From the NCBI RefSeq assembly GCF_034808145.1, contig NZ_JAXHGM010000003.1, positions 186,001-250,000 on the forward strand: 64,000 nucleotides of DNA, read 5' to 3'. Position numbers and translations under genes: made by a program. The DNA comes from Halorubellus sp034808145 (lineage in GTDB: Archaea; Halobacteriota; Halobacteria; Halobacteriales; Natrialbaceae). Shown one piece after another: positions 8,400 through 16,568 of this stretch (its first letter is position 1; each line of letters opens with the position of its first letter). The notes below the pieces were generated by a model. The model searched no databases, had not been told where the DNA came from, and saw nothing but the letters and a program-made list of their open reading frames with translations.

Positions 8400-8613
8400 G
8401 ACGGCGGTCCTCGAGACCGGAGACTCACACAGTCAGACAGAAACCACCAGCAACCGCGCTACTCCCGCAATATCACCGTATCTCCTCGCGTACGCCGTCG
8501 TCGCTCTCGCGGGTATCTACGGCATCTACTTCGCCACCCGCGTCTCGGGCGTCCGCATCGACGGCGTCGAGGAGTTCACCGACGAGACGACCGAGCGCAC
8601 GACCCCAAAGTGA
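8341..8613 (+). CDS. Small single-helix membrane protein
   Basis: 90 residues; polar Thr/Ser-rich N-terminus, one transmembrane helix (about residues 45-65, ISPYLLAYAVVALAGIYGIYF) and an acidic tail. The only start codon is ATG 8341, which puts its first 59 bases antisense to the 5' end of the hydrolase gene; one of the two starts is probably misplaced. The C-terminal half looks like a genuine haloarchaeal small membrane protein. Function unknown. Confidence 0.5.
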   Translation: MGDTYGRVDHGEQKATSSGTTAVLETGDSHSQTETTSNRATPAISPYLLAYAVVALAGIYGIYFATRVSGVRIDGVEEFTDETTERTTPK

Positions 8614-8740
8614 CCCGTTTTCGTGATTCGGTCGGTGTCTGAGACTCTGTCGTCCGATCGTCTGGTCGACGGCAACCGGTTGGCCGTCGGGATTGCGGCG
8701 GAGTGCAGCTTTTTGAGTGCCCCGCGAGTTGTCGGGCGTA

Positions 8741-10060
8741 ATGACAGACGGCGCCGGCGAGCCCGATCGGTCTCGACGCGTGGACGTCCTCGACCCGTTC
8801 CGGCAGTTCCTGTCGCTCCGTCGGGACGTGCTCGTGCTGTCGGTGGCGATGCTCGCGTTCAGTCTCGCGTTCCAGATGACGAGTCGGTACGTCCCGGAGT
8901 ACATGCGCGTCCTCGGTATCAGTCCGGTCCTCATCGGCGTGTATCTGAGCGTCGGGAACCTCGTGAGCGCGGTGTACCCGTACCCCGGTGGGTGGGTGAG
9001 CGACCGCGTCGGGTCGCGGACGGCGCTGACGGCGTTCGGCGTGCTGTCGACGCTCGGGTTCCTCGTGTGGTACGCCGTCGAGACGGTGTCGACGTGGACG
9101 CCGTTCGGGCTCGCGCTGCCGGCGTTCGCGCTGATGACGGTCGGGCTGCTGTTCACGCAGGCCTGGAAGTCGTTCGGGCTCGGGGCGACGTTCGCGGTCG
9201 TCAAGCAGGCGACCGAGCCCGAGCACCTCGCGGCCGGGTTCGCGAGCACGGAGACGTTCCGGCGGGTCGGATTCCTCGTCGGGCCGCTGCTCGCGACCGC
9301 GCTGCTGGCGGCGACGACGGGGTTCGTCGAGGGGTTCCAGCGCATCCTCCTCGTCGCGGTCGCGTTCGGCGCGGTCGCGACCGTCGCCCAGCACTACCTC
9401 TACGACGCGAGCGAGGACACCGTCGGCGACTCGTTCGCGGGCGTCTCGCAGGTCATCGCGGACCTCCGCGGACTCCCGCCGCTCTTGCGGCCCTTGCTCG
9501 TCGGCGACACGTTCGTCCGGTTCGCGAACGGGATGGTGTACGGGTTCTTCGTGCTGTTCGTCACGGACGAACTCGGCGTCGGATTCCGAGCGTTCGGGTT
9601 CGACCTGCGGCCGGACGCGTTCTTCGGCGTGCTGCTCGCGGTCGAGATGGTGGTCGCGCTCGCGTCGATGATACCGGTCGCGAAGCTCGCGGAGCGCGTC
9701 GGACTGAAGCCCGTGGTCGGTATCGGGTTCGTCGTGTACGCGGCGTTCCCGACGATGCTCGCGTTCTCGCCGGCGAACCAGTGGGCGCTCGTGGCGCTGT
9801 TCGCGTTCTCCGGCCTGCGGTTCGCTGGGCTGCCCGCACACAAGGCGCTCATCGTCGGGCCGGCGGCAGACGACGCCGGCGGTCGCGTCACGGGGACGTA
9901 CTATCTCGTGCGGAACGTCGTCGTCGTACCGAGCGCGGCGCTCGGTGGCGTCCTCTACGACCTCTCGCCCGCGTTGGCGTTCCAGGTGGCGTCGGTCGTC
10001 GGCATCGTCGGGACCGGGTACTTCCTGCTGCGCGGCGACGAGTTCGAACCGTACGCCTGA
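8741..10060 (+). CDS. MFS transporter
   Basis: 439 residues, about twelve hydrophobic helices. The loop 2-3 signature appears as GGWVSDRVGSRTAL and a related AKLAERVGLKPV occurs in the second half, as expected for the duplicated major facilitator fold. ATG 8741 is preceded by a CTTTTTGAG promoter-like tract 25-35 bases upstream, arguing against the in-frame ATG at 8717. Substrate unknown; resembles the broad haloarchaeal sugar/drug-proton antiporter set. No adjacent enzyme hints at the substrate. Confidence 0.88.
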   Translation: MTDGAGEPDRSRRVDVLDPFRQFLSLRRDVLVLSVAMLAFSLAFQMTSRYVPEYMRVLGISPVLIGVYLSVGNLVSAVYPYPGGWVSDRVGSRTALTAFGVLSTLGFLVWYAVETVSTWTPFGLALPAFALMTVGLLFTQAWKSFGLGATFAVVKQATEPEHLAAGFASTETFRRVGFLVGPLLATALLAATTGFVEGFQRILLVAVAFGAVATVAQHYLYDASEDTVGDSFAGVSQVIADLRGLPPLLRPLLVGDTFVRFANGMVYGFFVLFVTDELGVGFRAFGFDLRPDAFFGVLLAVEMVVALASMIPVAKLAERVGLKPVVGIGFVVYAAFPTMLAFSPANQWALVALFAFSGLRFAGLPAHKALIVGPAADDAGGRVTGTYYLVRNVVVVPSAALGGVLYDLSPALAFQVASVVGIVGTGYFLLRGDEFEPYA

Positions 10061-10359
10061 CCCGCTCGCATCGGGACGATGTACGAGAGTTGGCGCCGTC
10101 GCGCGACGACGCGGTCGCGGTGACGATGGACGACGTCGTTCCGGAACGTCTGGGCCCGGTCGACGTCGGGTTACGGAACCGTCGGGGACCGTGGTCGCCG
10201 AGTTCCGTGCTCGCTGGGGGGCGAGCGGTTCGTGAATCTCTCGGTGCCCCTCACAATCGTCGTCTGTTTCGAAGGTTCTCGAGAGTTATAATTTCGTATC
10301 TGAACCTATCGTTCAGCTAATCGGCAAGATGATAACAGTGCGTTCGGTAATCACCGTAG
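10061..10359. promoter_or_regulatory. Intergenic region with two promoter-like AT tracts
   Basis: No gene is supported. An AT-rich GAGTTATAATTTCG lies at about 10282-10295 and a second TATA-like GATAAC at about 10330-10336, the latter about 27 bases before the next gene's ATG, which fits a leaderless start. Confidence 0.45.
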
Positions 10360-12381
10360 ATGAGTGGGTCAGAGCACGCGTCCGTCGACGCGGACGACGA
10401 CAGGGTCGCGGTCACCGCAGGTGGCGTTCACGTCTCCAAGTGGCTGACGGAGACCGGGTCCGCCGTCCCGATAGTGAAGTACGAGATCCGGTCGGTGCGC
10501 GAGGACGACGCCCGCGTCGCCCTCACGGACCGCGTCCCGGACGGACTCGACCTCGACGACGTCGGGTTCCACGACGAGTACCGCGGCGAGGACTGGCAGC
10601 ACGCCGGCGCGCACGCCATCCGGTTCGAGGCGGAGCTGCCGGCGGGCGAGACCGTGACGACCGTCTACGGCGTCCGCCAGGAGGCCATCGAGGACCCGTC
10701 GACGTTCCTCGCTCGCCCCGAGCTCGCCATCTCCGCGGCCACCGATGCGAGCGACGCCCCCGAGGGAACCGTTGCCGGTAGTGAGGGCGCGTTCGACGTC
10801 GCCGACGACGGCCTGCGGTCGACGCTCTCGCTCGCCGACCCCTCCGAAGACGGGAGCGAGGGCGACGCAGCGGATGGCCTCGACAGTGCCGGCATCGGCG
10901 AGGATGAAACCGACAGTGCCGCCACCATCGAGGATGAAACCGACAGTGCCGCCACCATCGAGGATGAAACCGACAGTGCCGCCGGCGCCGGGGGAGTCGA
11001 CGACGATGCGATGGATGGGGTCGCGGCACCGTCTATCCTGGAGACCGCAGCGAACGACGGTGAGGACGAGAGCGGGGAAACTCGGGACGCCGACGCGGCC
11101 GTCGTGGAGCGGTTCGTGGCGGCGCTCCAGTCCGACGCGGTCGACGCGGAGACGCGGGCGGCGCTCGGGCAGGCGCTGAACGTGCAGTTGTCCGCGTCGA
11201 CGTCGCAGTTCGTCGAGCACCTCCAGTCTCGCGCGAAGGCCAAGCGCGGCCAGCTCGAAGCGGACCTGGAGTCCCTCGAGGACTCGGTCGCGGAACTGTA
11301 CGGGACGAAGGCGGACGCGTCGACGCTGGCGTCTGTGGACGCACGGACGGCGGACGCGGAGACCGTGCGTGCGCTCGCGAGCGACGTGACCGAGCTGGCG
11401 GACGCGAAGGCGGACGCCGACGCCCTGAAGCGCGTCAGGGATGCGCTCGAGACGCTCGACGATGCCGCGGCGATGGAGAGCGACCTGGAAGCTGCCGAGG
11501 GTGCGTTCGAGGACGAGGTGGCGGCGCTCCGAGCGGACCTGGAGGCACTGGAGGCGTCGGCGGCGACCGCGGACGCACTGGAGGACGTCGTCGACGACGT
11601 CGAATCGCTCGACCGGCGGACGCCGGCGCTCGACGCGTTCCAGTCGCTGCGTGCGGACCACGACGACCTCGAATCGACGGTCGGCGACGTCGACGCCGCG
11701 CTGGAGGCGGAGACGGACGCGCTCGCGGCGGACCTCGAGGCCGAGTCCGCGTCGCTCGCCGACGACATCGACGCGGAAGCCGAGGCGCTCCGGTCGGAGG
11801 TCGACGACCTCGAGACGCAGCTGTCGGAGCGCCTGGAGCGCGAGCGCACCGAGGTGGACGACGAGCTGGCGGCACTCAGGGACTCGAAGGCGGACGCCGC
11901 GGCGCTGTCGGACGCGTCGGCGCGGGTCGACGAGCTCGCGGCGTCGAAGGCCGACGCGGACCGCGTCGCCGCGGTCGAGTCGACGCTGGAGGCGGAGTAC
12001 GTGACCGAGGACGACATCACGGACGCGGTGGAGGCGCGGCTGCGGCGGTCGTTGCTGTCGCGCACGCTCCTGGTCGCGGGTGGGGCGGCCGCTGGCGGTG
12101 GGACGGCACTGGTCGCGTCGGGCGTCACGGCAGGTGGCGCCCTCGTCGTCGCCGCGCTCGCCGCGTTCGCGTACTGGTACTGGCTGCAGCGCCACGAGCT
12201 CGCTCCGAAGCCGTCTGCGAGCGAGCGCGCGGGCGAGGACCGCGACGACGAGACGGCGCCGCCGGAGCTCGCCGCGGCCGAGCACGTCGCCGTCGAGGAC
12301 GACGAAACCGGGACCGAAGCCGTCGATGCCGAAGACGGCAGCGCGGAGGCCGAAGCCGTCGGCGTCGAAGACGACGACTGA
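10360..12381 (+). CDS. Large coiled-coil protein with C-terminal membrane anchor
   Basis: 673 residues, family not recognised. Residues about 1-125 look like a compact beta-rich domain (VHVSKWLTETG, IVKYEIRSVREDDARVALTDRVPD, AIRFEAELPAGETV). A disordered acidic linker follows with three copies of IEDETDSAAT (residues about 180-215). Residues about 270-550 are heptad-rich Ala/Asp/Glu/Leu coiled coil with recurring SKADA and LEAE segments. Two short hydrophobic stretches near 565-610 end in YWYWLQRHE and should anchor it in the membrane, leaving an acidic cytoplasmic tail. The layout suggests a membrane-tethered rod; a scaffold or septum role is speculation. Confidence 0.75.
   Translation: MSGSEHASVDADDDRVAVTAGGVHVSKWLTETGSAVPIVKYEIRSVREDDARVALTDRVPDGLDLDDVGFHDEYRGEDWQHAGAHAIRFEAELPAGETVTTVYGVRQEAIEDPSTFLARPELAISAATDASDAPEGTVAGSEGAFDVADDGLRSTLSLADPSEDGSEGDAADGLDSAGIGEDETDSAATIEDETDSAATIEDETDSAAGAGGVDDDAMDGVAAPSILETAANDGEDESGETRDADAAVVERFVAALQSDAVDAETRAALGQALNVQLSASTSQFVEHLQSRAKAKRGQLEADLESLEDSVAELYGTKADASTLASVDARTADAETVRALASDVTELADAKADADALKRVRDALETLDDAAAMESDLEAAEGAFEDEVAALRADLEALEASAATADALEDVVDDVESLDRRTPALDAFQSLRADHDDLESTVGDVDAALEAETDALAADLEAESASLADDIDAEAEALRSEVDDLETQLSERLERERTEVDDELAALRDSKADAAALSDASARVDELAASKADADRVAAVESTLEAEYVTEDDITDAVEARLRRSLLSRTLLVAGGAAAGGGTALVASGVTAGGALVVAALAAFAYWYWLQRHELAPKPSASERAGEDRDDETAPPELAAAEHVAVEDDETGTEAVDAEDGSAEAEAVGVEDDD
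10897..10983 (+). repeat. 30-bp in-frame tandem repeat (nearly three copies)
   Basis: Identical or near-identical 30-base units built on GAGGATGAAACCGACAGTG and GCCGCCACCATC encode the IEDETDSAAT decapeptide three times within the linker of the coiled-coil protein. Near-perfect DNA identity indicates recent slippage expansion. Confidence 0.8.
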
Positions 12382-12483
12382 CCCCCCGGCGTCCGCGACG
12401 CCATCCCGAGCCCGCATCGTGAGCGAACACCGCGCGCCGGGAAGCGGCATCGCAGCGACGACAGCGAGAGCGAAGGGTGGAGA

Positions 12484-12561
12484 GCCGCGCGTCAGCGGAA
12501 CCGTGGAGGACCGCACGTCAGCGGAACCGTGGAGGACCGCACGTCAGTGGAACCGTGGAGG
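12484..12561. repeat. Three 26-bp tandem repeats
   Basis: Units at 12484-12509, 12510-12535 and 12536-12561, built on CGTCAGYGGAACCGTGGAGG, with one or two substitutions each. They lie between the convergent coiled-coil gene and the HNH-like gene, just past the latter's 3' end. Length is not a multiple of three, so this is probably non-coding. Confidence 0.75.
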
Positions 12562-12589
12562 GGGTCGCTACCGCCCGGGCTATGGGGCG

Positions 12590-13357
12590 TCAGACCGGGT
12601 GGCGTTCGAGTGCCGGTTCGAACCCGCCGGTGACGAGCGAGGTGTCGGGGTCGACCGCGCGGGACTCCCAGGCGTCGCGCTCGTGGGCGGCGAGCGTCCC
12701 CCAGCGCTCGCGGAGCCGACGGTTCGACGTCGAGAGCGCGCCGCGTTCGTCGCGGACGAGCGCCTTCCCGAGCGCGACCGCCTCCGCGGCGGGCGTGGAG
12801 CGCGCCAGGCACGCGCGGCGGACGACCGTGCGGTTCGCCCGGCACGACGGCGTGTCGTCGATCCGGTCGGCGAGCACGTGCCGCATCCAGGCCTCGCGGC
12901 CCGTGAGCGGCAGTCGTTCGACGGCGACGCGCGGGTCACAGGTCCACGTCGGGAACTGTGGCGCATCCCGGTAGCCGTCGCCGAACGTGCCGAGGTCCTC
13001 GCAGCAGTGCGCGGACAGCACGTCGTAGCACGGCTCGCAGACCGCGACGAGGTTCGAGAGCGCCCACTCGGGCTCGTCGTCGCTCGCGACCGAGTGGACG
13101 TATCCGAGCGACGTCTCCTCGCTGGACTGGCGCGCGATCTGGGTCCCGCAGCGGCCGCACCGGCGGCCGTAGAACGCCAGGATGGCCTTCCGGCGCGCGG
13201 GATAGTCGACGGGAGCGTCGCGGTCCGAATCGACTGCTCCGTCGTCGCGGTCCCGGTCGACGTCGTACTCGTGGTAGAGGTGCGAGCGGTCGTCGACGAG
13301 GTACGCGACGTTGTACGGCGCGAGGCTCGGGTCTGCGATGAACGCTGGCTCTGACAT
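12590..13357 (-). CDS. HNH-endonuclease-like zinc protein
   Basis: 255 residues from ATG 13357. A treble-clef/HNH core is visible: CGRCG (first zinc knuckle), YVHSVASDDEPEWALSNLVAVCEPCYD (the H, N and second CxxC of an HNH), and further cysteines in AHCCED and TWTCDP. In active HNH enzymes the last cysteine pair is followed by histidine (CxxCH); here it is tyrosine (CEPCY), so the metal site may be altered. The C-terminal half is helical and charged. It lies downstream of a 36-codon ORF and a 10-bp hairpin. DNA-binding or nuclease activity is inferred, not shown. An upstream in-frame ATG at 13411 lies inside the hairpin and is less likely. Confidence 0.72.
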   Translation of the reverse strand: MSEPAFIADPSLAPYNVAYLVDDRSHLYHEYDVDRDRDDGAVDSDRDAPVDYPARRKAILAFYGRRCGRCGTQIARQSSEETSLGYVHSVASDDEPEWALSNLVAVCEPCYDVLSAHCCEDLGTFGDGYRDAPQFPTWTCDPRVAVERLPLTGREAWMRHVLADRIDDTPSCRANRTVVRRACLARSTPAAEAVALGKALVRDERGALSTSNRRLRERWGTLAAHERDAWESRAVDPDTSLVTGGFEPALERHPV

Positions 13358-13409
13358 TGGATTGATGACTGGGTGGTGTGGCGGTCGTCGGTCGCGATTC
13401 CCCTCGTGC

Positions 13410-13445
13410 ATCCACCAGCGGGCGCTGGGGCCGGGGCTGGTGGAT
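13410..13445. promoter_or_regulatory. 10-bp inverted repeat between small ORF and HNH-like gene
   Basis: ATCCACCAGC at 13410-13419 is the exact reverse complement of GCTGGTGGAT at 13436-13445, loop 16 bases. On the minus-strand transcript it sits between the stop of the 36-codon ORF (13483) and the HNH-like start (13357), where it could attenuate or bind the product. Confidence 0.5.
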
Positions 13446-13482
13446 ACAGGGTTCGCGGGTCGACGCTTGCGGGCGTCGACGG

Positions 13483-13593
13483 TCAGAGCTCGATAAGAGT
13501 GCGAGACGTGACCGCCGGCTCGTCGCCGTGTGCGGCGTACTGGTGGTCGCCACCAGTGCGGGCCTCACCGTGGACGGAAGCGCGGCGGGTCAT
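13483..13593 (-). CDS. Small 36-aa ORF with strong upstream promoter
   Basis: ATG 13593 to TGA 13483; the peptide begins MTRRASVHGEARTGGDH and ends SRTLIEL. It is basic at the start, contains no cysteine and no membrane segment. Its upstream region has the clearest AT-rich promoter of the neighbourhood (ATAAAAATTAAGT at about 13620-13632 on this strand, about 31-36 bases from the ATG). I do not recognise the peptide; the promoter position is the main reason to accept it. It likely heads the transcript of the HNH-like gene. Confidence 0.42.
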   Translation of the reverse strand: MTRRASVHGEARTGGDHQYAAHGDEPAVTSRTLIEL

Positions 13594-13602
13594 GTGTATT
13601 CT

Positions 13603-13633
13603 CACATTGTGGGAACAAGTACTTAATTTTTAT
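13603..13633 (-). promoter_or_regulatory. Promoter with CACATTGTG palindrome
   Basis: TATA-like tract at 13621-13632 read on the minus strand, followed toward the gene by CACATTGTG at 13603-13611, a near-perfect palindrome situated at the expected transcription start. The remainder of 13634-13829 shows no gene. Confidence 0.45.
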
Positions 13634-13829
13634 CCTTCCGACGTGGCTTCGGAAGCATACGGGCGTCGATTGGTCTCACTCTCCGGGAAATGTCAGATTC
13701 CGAGAGTGAGAACTGGAGGTCCCGGTAGCGGGTCGCTACGGGCGGTAGCGGCCGAGAGCGACCAGGCCGGGGGAGCGATTACGGGCATCTGGGCCGCCCA
13801 TCGACGCTGCCCATCGCCGAGCGTCGCCG

Positions 13830-16430
13830 TCAGGCGTCGGGCCGGATGCGACCGAGGCGGAGTGCGTTCCCCGTGACGCCGAGGGTCATGCCGGCGTCGC
13901 CGACGAGGACGGCGAGCGCGAGACTCACGTTCACGTACGGGACGGCGACGCCGACGGCGAGTGCGGCCTTCACGCCGAGGCTCGCGTAGATGTTCTGCCG
14001 GATGACGCCGTTCGCGCGATGCGAGAGGTCGTAGAGGTACGGGAGCTTCGCGACGTCGTCGCTCATCAGTGCGACGTCGGCGGTCTCGATGGCGGTGTCG
14101 GTGCCGGCGGCGCCCATGGCGACGCCGACGGTGGCGGTCGCGAGCGCGGGTGCGTCGTTCACGCCGTCGCCGACCATCGCCACGCCGCCGTCGTACCGCG
14201 CGTCGAGTTCGCGGACGGCGTCGACCTTGTCCTCGGGGAGGAGGCCTGCGCGGTACTCGTCGACGCCCACCTGCTCGGCGACCGCGGCGGCGGTGCCTTC
14301 GTTGTCGCCGGTGAGCATCACGACCTCCAGACCGAACGCCTGGAGTGCGGCGACCGCGTCCCTCGCGCCCGGTCGAACTTCGTCGGCGACTGCGACGATG
14401 CCTTCGAGTTCGTCCTCGGTGCCGACGAGGACGACGGTCTTGCCCTCGCGCTGGAGTCGCGGGATGGTGTCTTCGGCGAGGTTCAGGCACCCCTGGCGGT
14501 CGCAGAGGTCACGGACGTCGGCGGGGACACCACCGGAGCCGTCCTCGCTGGGACGCTCCGCGTGCTCCGAGGCGGCGGCGTCGACGACGTGCGCGTGCCC
14601 GAGGTCGAACCCGAGGTCGTCGAACCACGCGGGTTTCCCGGCGTAGTGCGCGGTCCCGTGGAGGTCGCCCGTCACGCCCTTGCCCGTGATGGATTCGAAG
14701 TCGTCGGCCCCTTGACTCCCCGGGTCCGCGCCGACGGTGCCGTCGGCGGCGGCGACGATGGCGTCCGCGATGGGGTGCTCGCTCTTCGCTTCGAGTCCGC
14801 GCGCGCACCGGAGGACGTCCGCTTCGCTGCGGTCGCCGAGCGGGACGACGTCCGTGACGGTGAGTTCGCCCTTCGTGAGCGTCCCGGTCTTGTCGACGGC
14901 GATCGCGTCGACCTCGCCCATCGCCTCCAGGTGGTTCCCGCCCTTGACGAGGACGCCGTTCCGGGCGGCGGCGGTGACGCCCGAGACGACGCTGACTGGC
15001 GTGGAGATGACGAACGCGCACGGGCAGGCGAGGACGAGCATCGTGATGCCGTTCACGAACCACTCGGTCCACGGCGCGCCGAACGCGACCGGTGGGACGG
15101 CGGCGACGCCGAGGGCGAGCGCGACCATGACGGGCGTGTAGTAGTTCGCGAACCGCTCGACGAACTGTTCGCGCTCGGTCTGGTTCGCCTCGGCGTCCTC
15201 GACGAGCGAGACGATGCGCGAGAGCGTGCTGTCGCTCGCTTCGGCGCGGACCTCGACCTCGACGTACCCGGCTTCGTTGATGGTGCCGGCGTACACGTCT
15301 TCGCCGACGGTCTTGTCGACGGGCACACTCTCGCCGGTGACGGGCGCCTGATTGATGGCGGTGTCGCCGTCGACGACGACGCCGTCCGCCGGGACCTTCT
15401 CGCCGGGTTTCACGACGACGACGTCGCCGACGGCGAGGGCGTCGACCGGGACGGTCTCGGTCTCGCCGTCGGCGCGCTTGCGGGTGGCGTCGTCGGGAGA
15501 GAGTTCGACGAGCTCCTGGAGGCTGTTCCGCGTGCGGTCCATCGCGTACCCTTCGAGGAGTTCGCTGACGCTGAAGAGGACGGCGAGCGTCGCGGCTTCG
15601 AAGTAGAGGTGTTCGCCGAACCCGACGCTCGCGGTGACGGCGGCGACGATGGCGGCGCTCATCAGGAAGTCGATGTCGAGCTGGGCGTTCTTCGCGGAGT
15701 AGTAGCCGCCGCGGAGGATGGCCTGCCCGGCGGTCGCGGCGGCGGCGAGGAACGCGACGTCGGCGACGGTGAACGTCGCGCCGAGGACGGTGGCGAGGGT
15801 TCCGAGGCCGTCGAACCCGAACTGTGCGACGAGTCCGATGGCGAGGAACGCGGCGCCGGCGTACGTCTTCTTCGCGCGAGCGCCCCGCCAGACGCTCCGG
15901 TCCTCGCTGCCGTGGTCGTGGTCGCCGGCGTCGGTGGCGTCGTTCCCGGTGACGTCGTACCCGGCGGATTCGATGGCGTCGCGGAGCGCGTCGACGTCGG
16001 TGTCGGCGTCGTACTCGATGCGGACGGTCCCCGAGGTCGGGCGCGTGTCGGTGTCGACGATACCGGGGTTGCCGTCGAGTGCGGCTTGGACCTTGCTCGC
16101 GCACGACGAGCAGTCCATGTCGGGGACGTCGAACGTGACCGTCGAGACGCTCGTCCCGGCGACGTCGTAGCCCGCGGACTCGATGCCGCTCGCGACGTCG
16201 TCCGCGGTCGCGCGCGACGCGTCGTAGGTCACCGCGACCCGCCCCTGCGTGGGGCTGGTCTCGACGCCTTCGACGCCTTCGACGCCGTCGACCCCGGCTT
16301 CGACCTTGCTCGCGCACGACGAGCAGTCCATGTCCGGGACGTCGAGGTCGACGGTTCGCCGACTCGAAGGGCTCTCCTCGCGCTCGTCGGGTGGGTCGTC
16401 CGGTGGTTCCGAGGCGTCCGCACGTGTCAT
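13830..16430 (-). CDS. zntA: P1B-type heavy-metal ATPase, Zn/Cd/Pb-exporting type
   Basis: 866 residues. Two N-terminal HMA domains carry DMDCSSCA at about residues 33-40 and 104-111; the D-M-D-C form is typical of the ZntA/CadA (P1B-2) branch rather than the copper GMTCxxC form. A His-rich DHDHGSEDRS linker precedes the membrane domain. The transport motif is LACPCAFVIST, the phosphorylation site DKTGTLTKGEL, the hinge GDGVNDAPALA, and TGES is present. The nucleotide-binding domain has an unusual insert containing GHAHVVDAAASEH and a Cys-containing CDRQGCLNL. Expected role: ATP-driven efflux of Zn2+/Cd2+ from the cytoplasm. TATA-like CATATTAA 27 bases upstream supports a leaderless transcript from ATG 16430. 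Confidence 0.92.
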   Translation of the reverse strand: MTRADASEPPDDPPDEREESPSSRRTVDLDVPDMDCSSCASKVEAGVDGVEGVEGVETSPTQGRVAVTYDASRATADDVASGIESAGYDVAGTSVSTVTFDVPDMDCSSCASKVQAALDGNPGIVDTDTRPTSGTVRIEYDADTDVDALRDAIESAGYDVTGNDATDAGDHDHGSEDRSVWRGARAKKTYAGAAFLAIGLVAQFGFDGLGTLATVLGATFTVADVAFLAAAATAGQAILRGGYYSAKNAQLDIDFLMSAAIVAAVTASVGFGEHLYFEAATLAVLFSVSELLEGYAMDRTRNSLQELVELSPDDATRKRADGETETVPVDALAVGDVVVVKPGEKVPADGVVVDGDTAINQAPVTGESVPVDKTVGEDVYAGTINEAGYVEVEVRAEASDSTLSRIVSLVEDAEANQTEREQFVERFANYYTPVMVALALGVAAVPPVAFGAPWTEWFVNGITMLVLACPCAFVISTPVSVVSGVTAAARNGVLVKGGNHLEAMGEVDAIAVDKTGTLTKGELTVTDVVPLGDRSEADVLRCARGLEAKSEHPIADAIVAAADGTVGADPGSQGADDFESITGKGVTGDLHGTAHYAGKPAWFDDLGFDLGHAHVVDAAASEHAERPSEDGSGGVPADVRDLCDRQGCLNLAEDTIPRLQREGKTVVLVGTEDELEGIVAVADEVRPGARDAVAALQAFGLEVVMLTGDNEGTAAAVAEQVGVDEYRAGLLPEDKVDAVRELDARYDGGVAMVGDGVNDAPALATATVGVAMGAAGTDTAIETADVALMSDDVAKLPYLYDLSHRANGVIRQNIYASLGVKAALAVGVAVPYVNVSLALAVLVGDAGMTLGVTGNALRLGRIRPDA

Positions 16431-16452
16431 GTGCGGCGGTAGACGTCGACCG

Positions 16453-16460
16453 CATATTAA
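16453..16460 (-). promoter_or_regulatory. TATA box of the Zn/Cd ATPase gene
   Basis: CATATTAA (plus-strand reading) centred about 27 bases from the ATPase ATG, so transcription should begin at or next to the start codon. Confidence 0.55.
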
Positions 16461-16501
16461 TCCCGCTGCTACCGAACGCCCCTGTATGGCCAGATATTAA
16501 C

Positions 16502-16520
16502 AACTCGATTGCTCCGAGTT
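16502..16520. promoter_or_regulatory. Inverted repeat AACTCG-N7-CGAGTT between divergent genes
   Basis: Perfect 6-bp arms with a 7-bp spacer; the match extends imperfectly outward (TTAxxAACTCG / CGAGTTxxTAA). It lies in the 138-bp divergent space between the metal ATPase and thiolase genes, nearer the thiolase promoter. Size and symmetry fit a TetR/ArsR-class dimer. Confidence 0.45.
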
Positions 16521-16568
16521 AGTAACACCGGGCGCAAGCGACAAGTGAACGCGTTGCTAGTTTCGGGT

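Noticed and set aside
12484..12561. Possible CRISPR array (26-bp repeats)
   Set aside because: The repeats are directly adjacent with no spacers and only three units; no cas genes nearby.
12608..12630. GGTTCGAAC resembling a tRNA T-loop
   Set aside because: It is inside the HNH-like coding sequence (FEPALER) and no acceptor, D or anticodon arms can be folded around it.
13357..13410. Alternative HNH-gene start at ATG 13411 (MHEGNRDRR)
   Set aside because: Lies within the hairpin and adds 18 non-conserved basic residues; the MSEPAF start at 13357 is more plausible.
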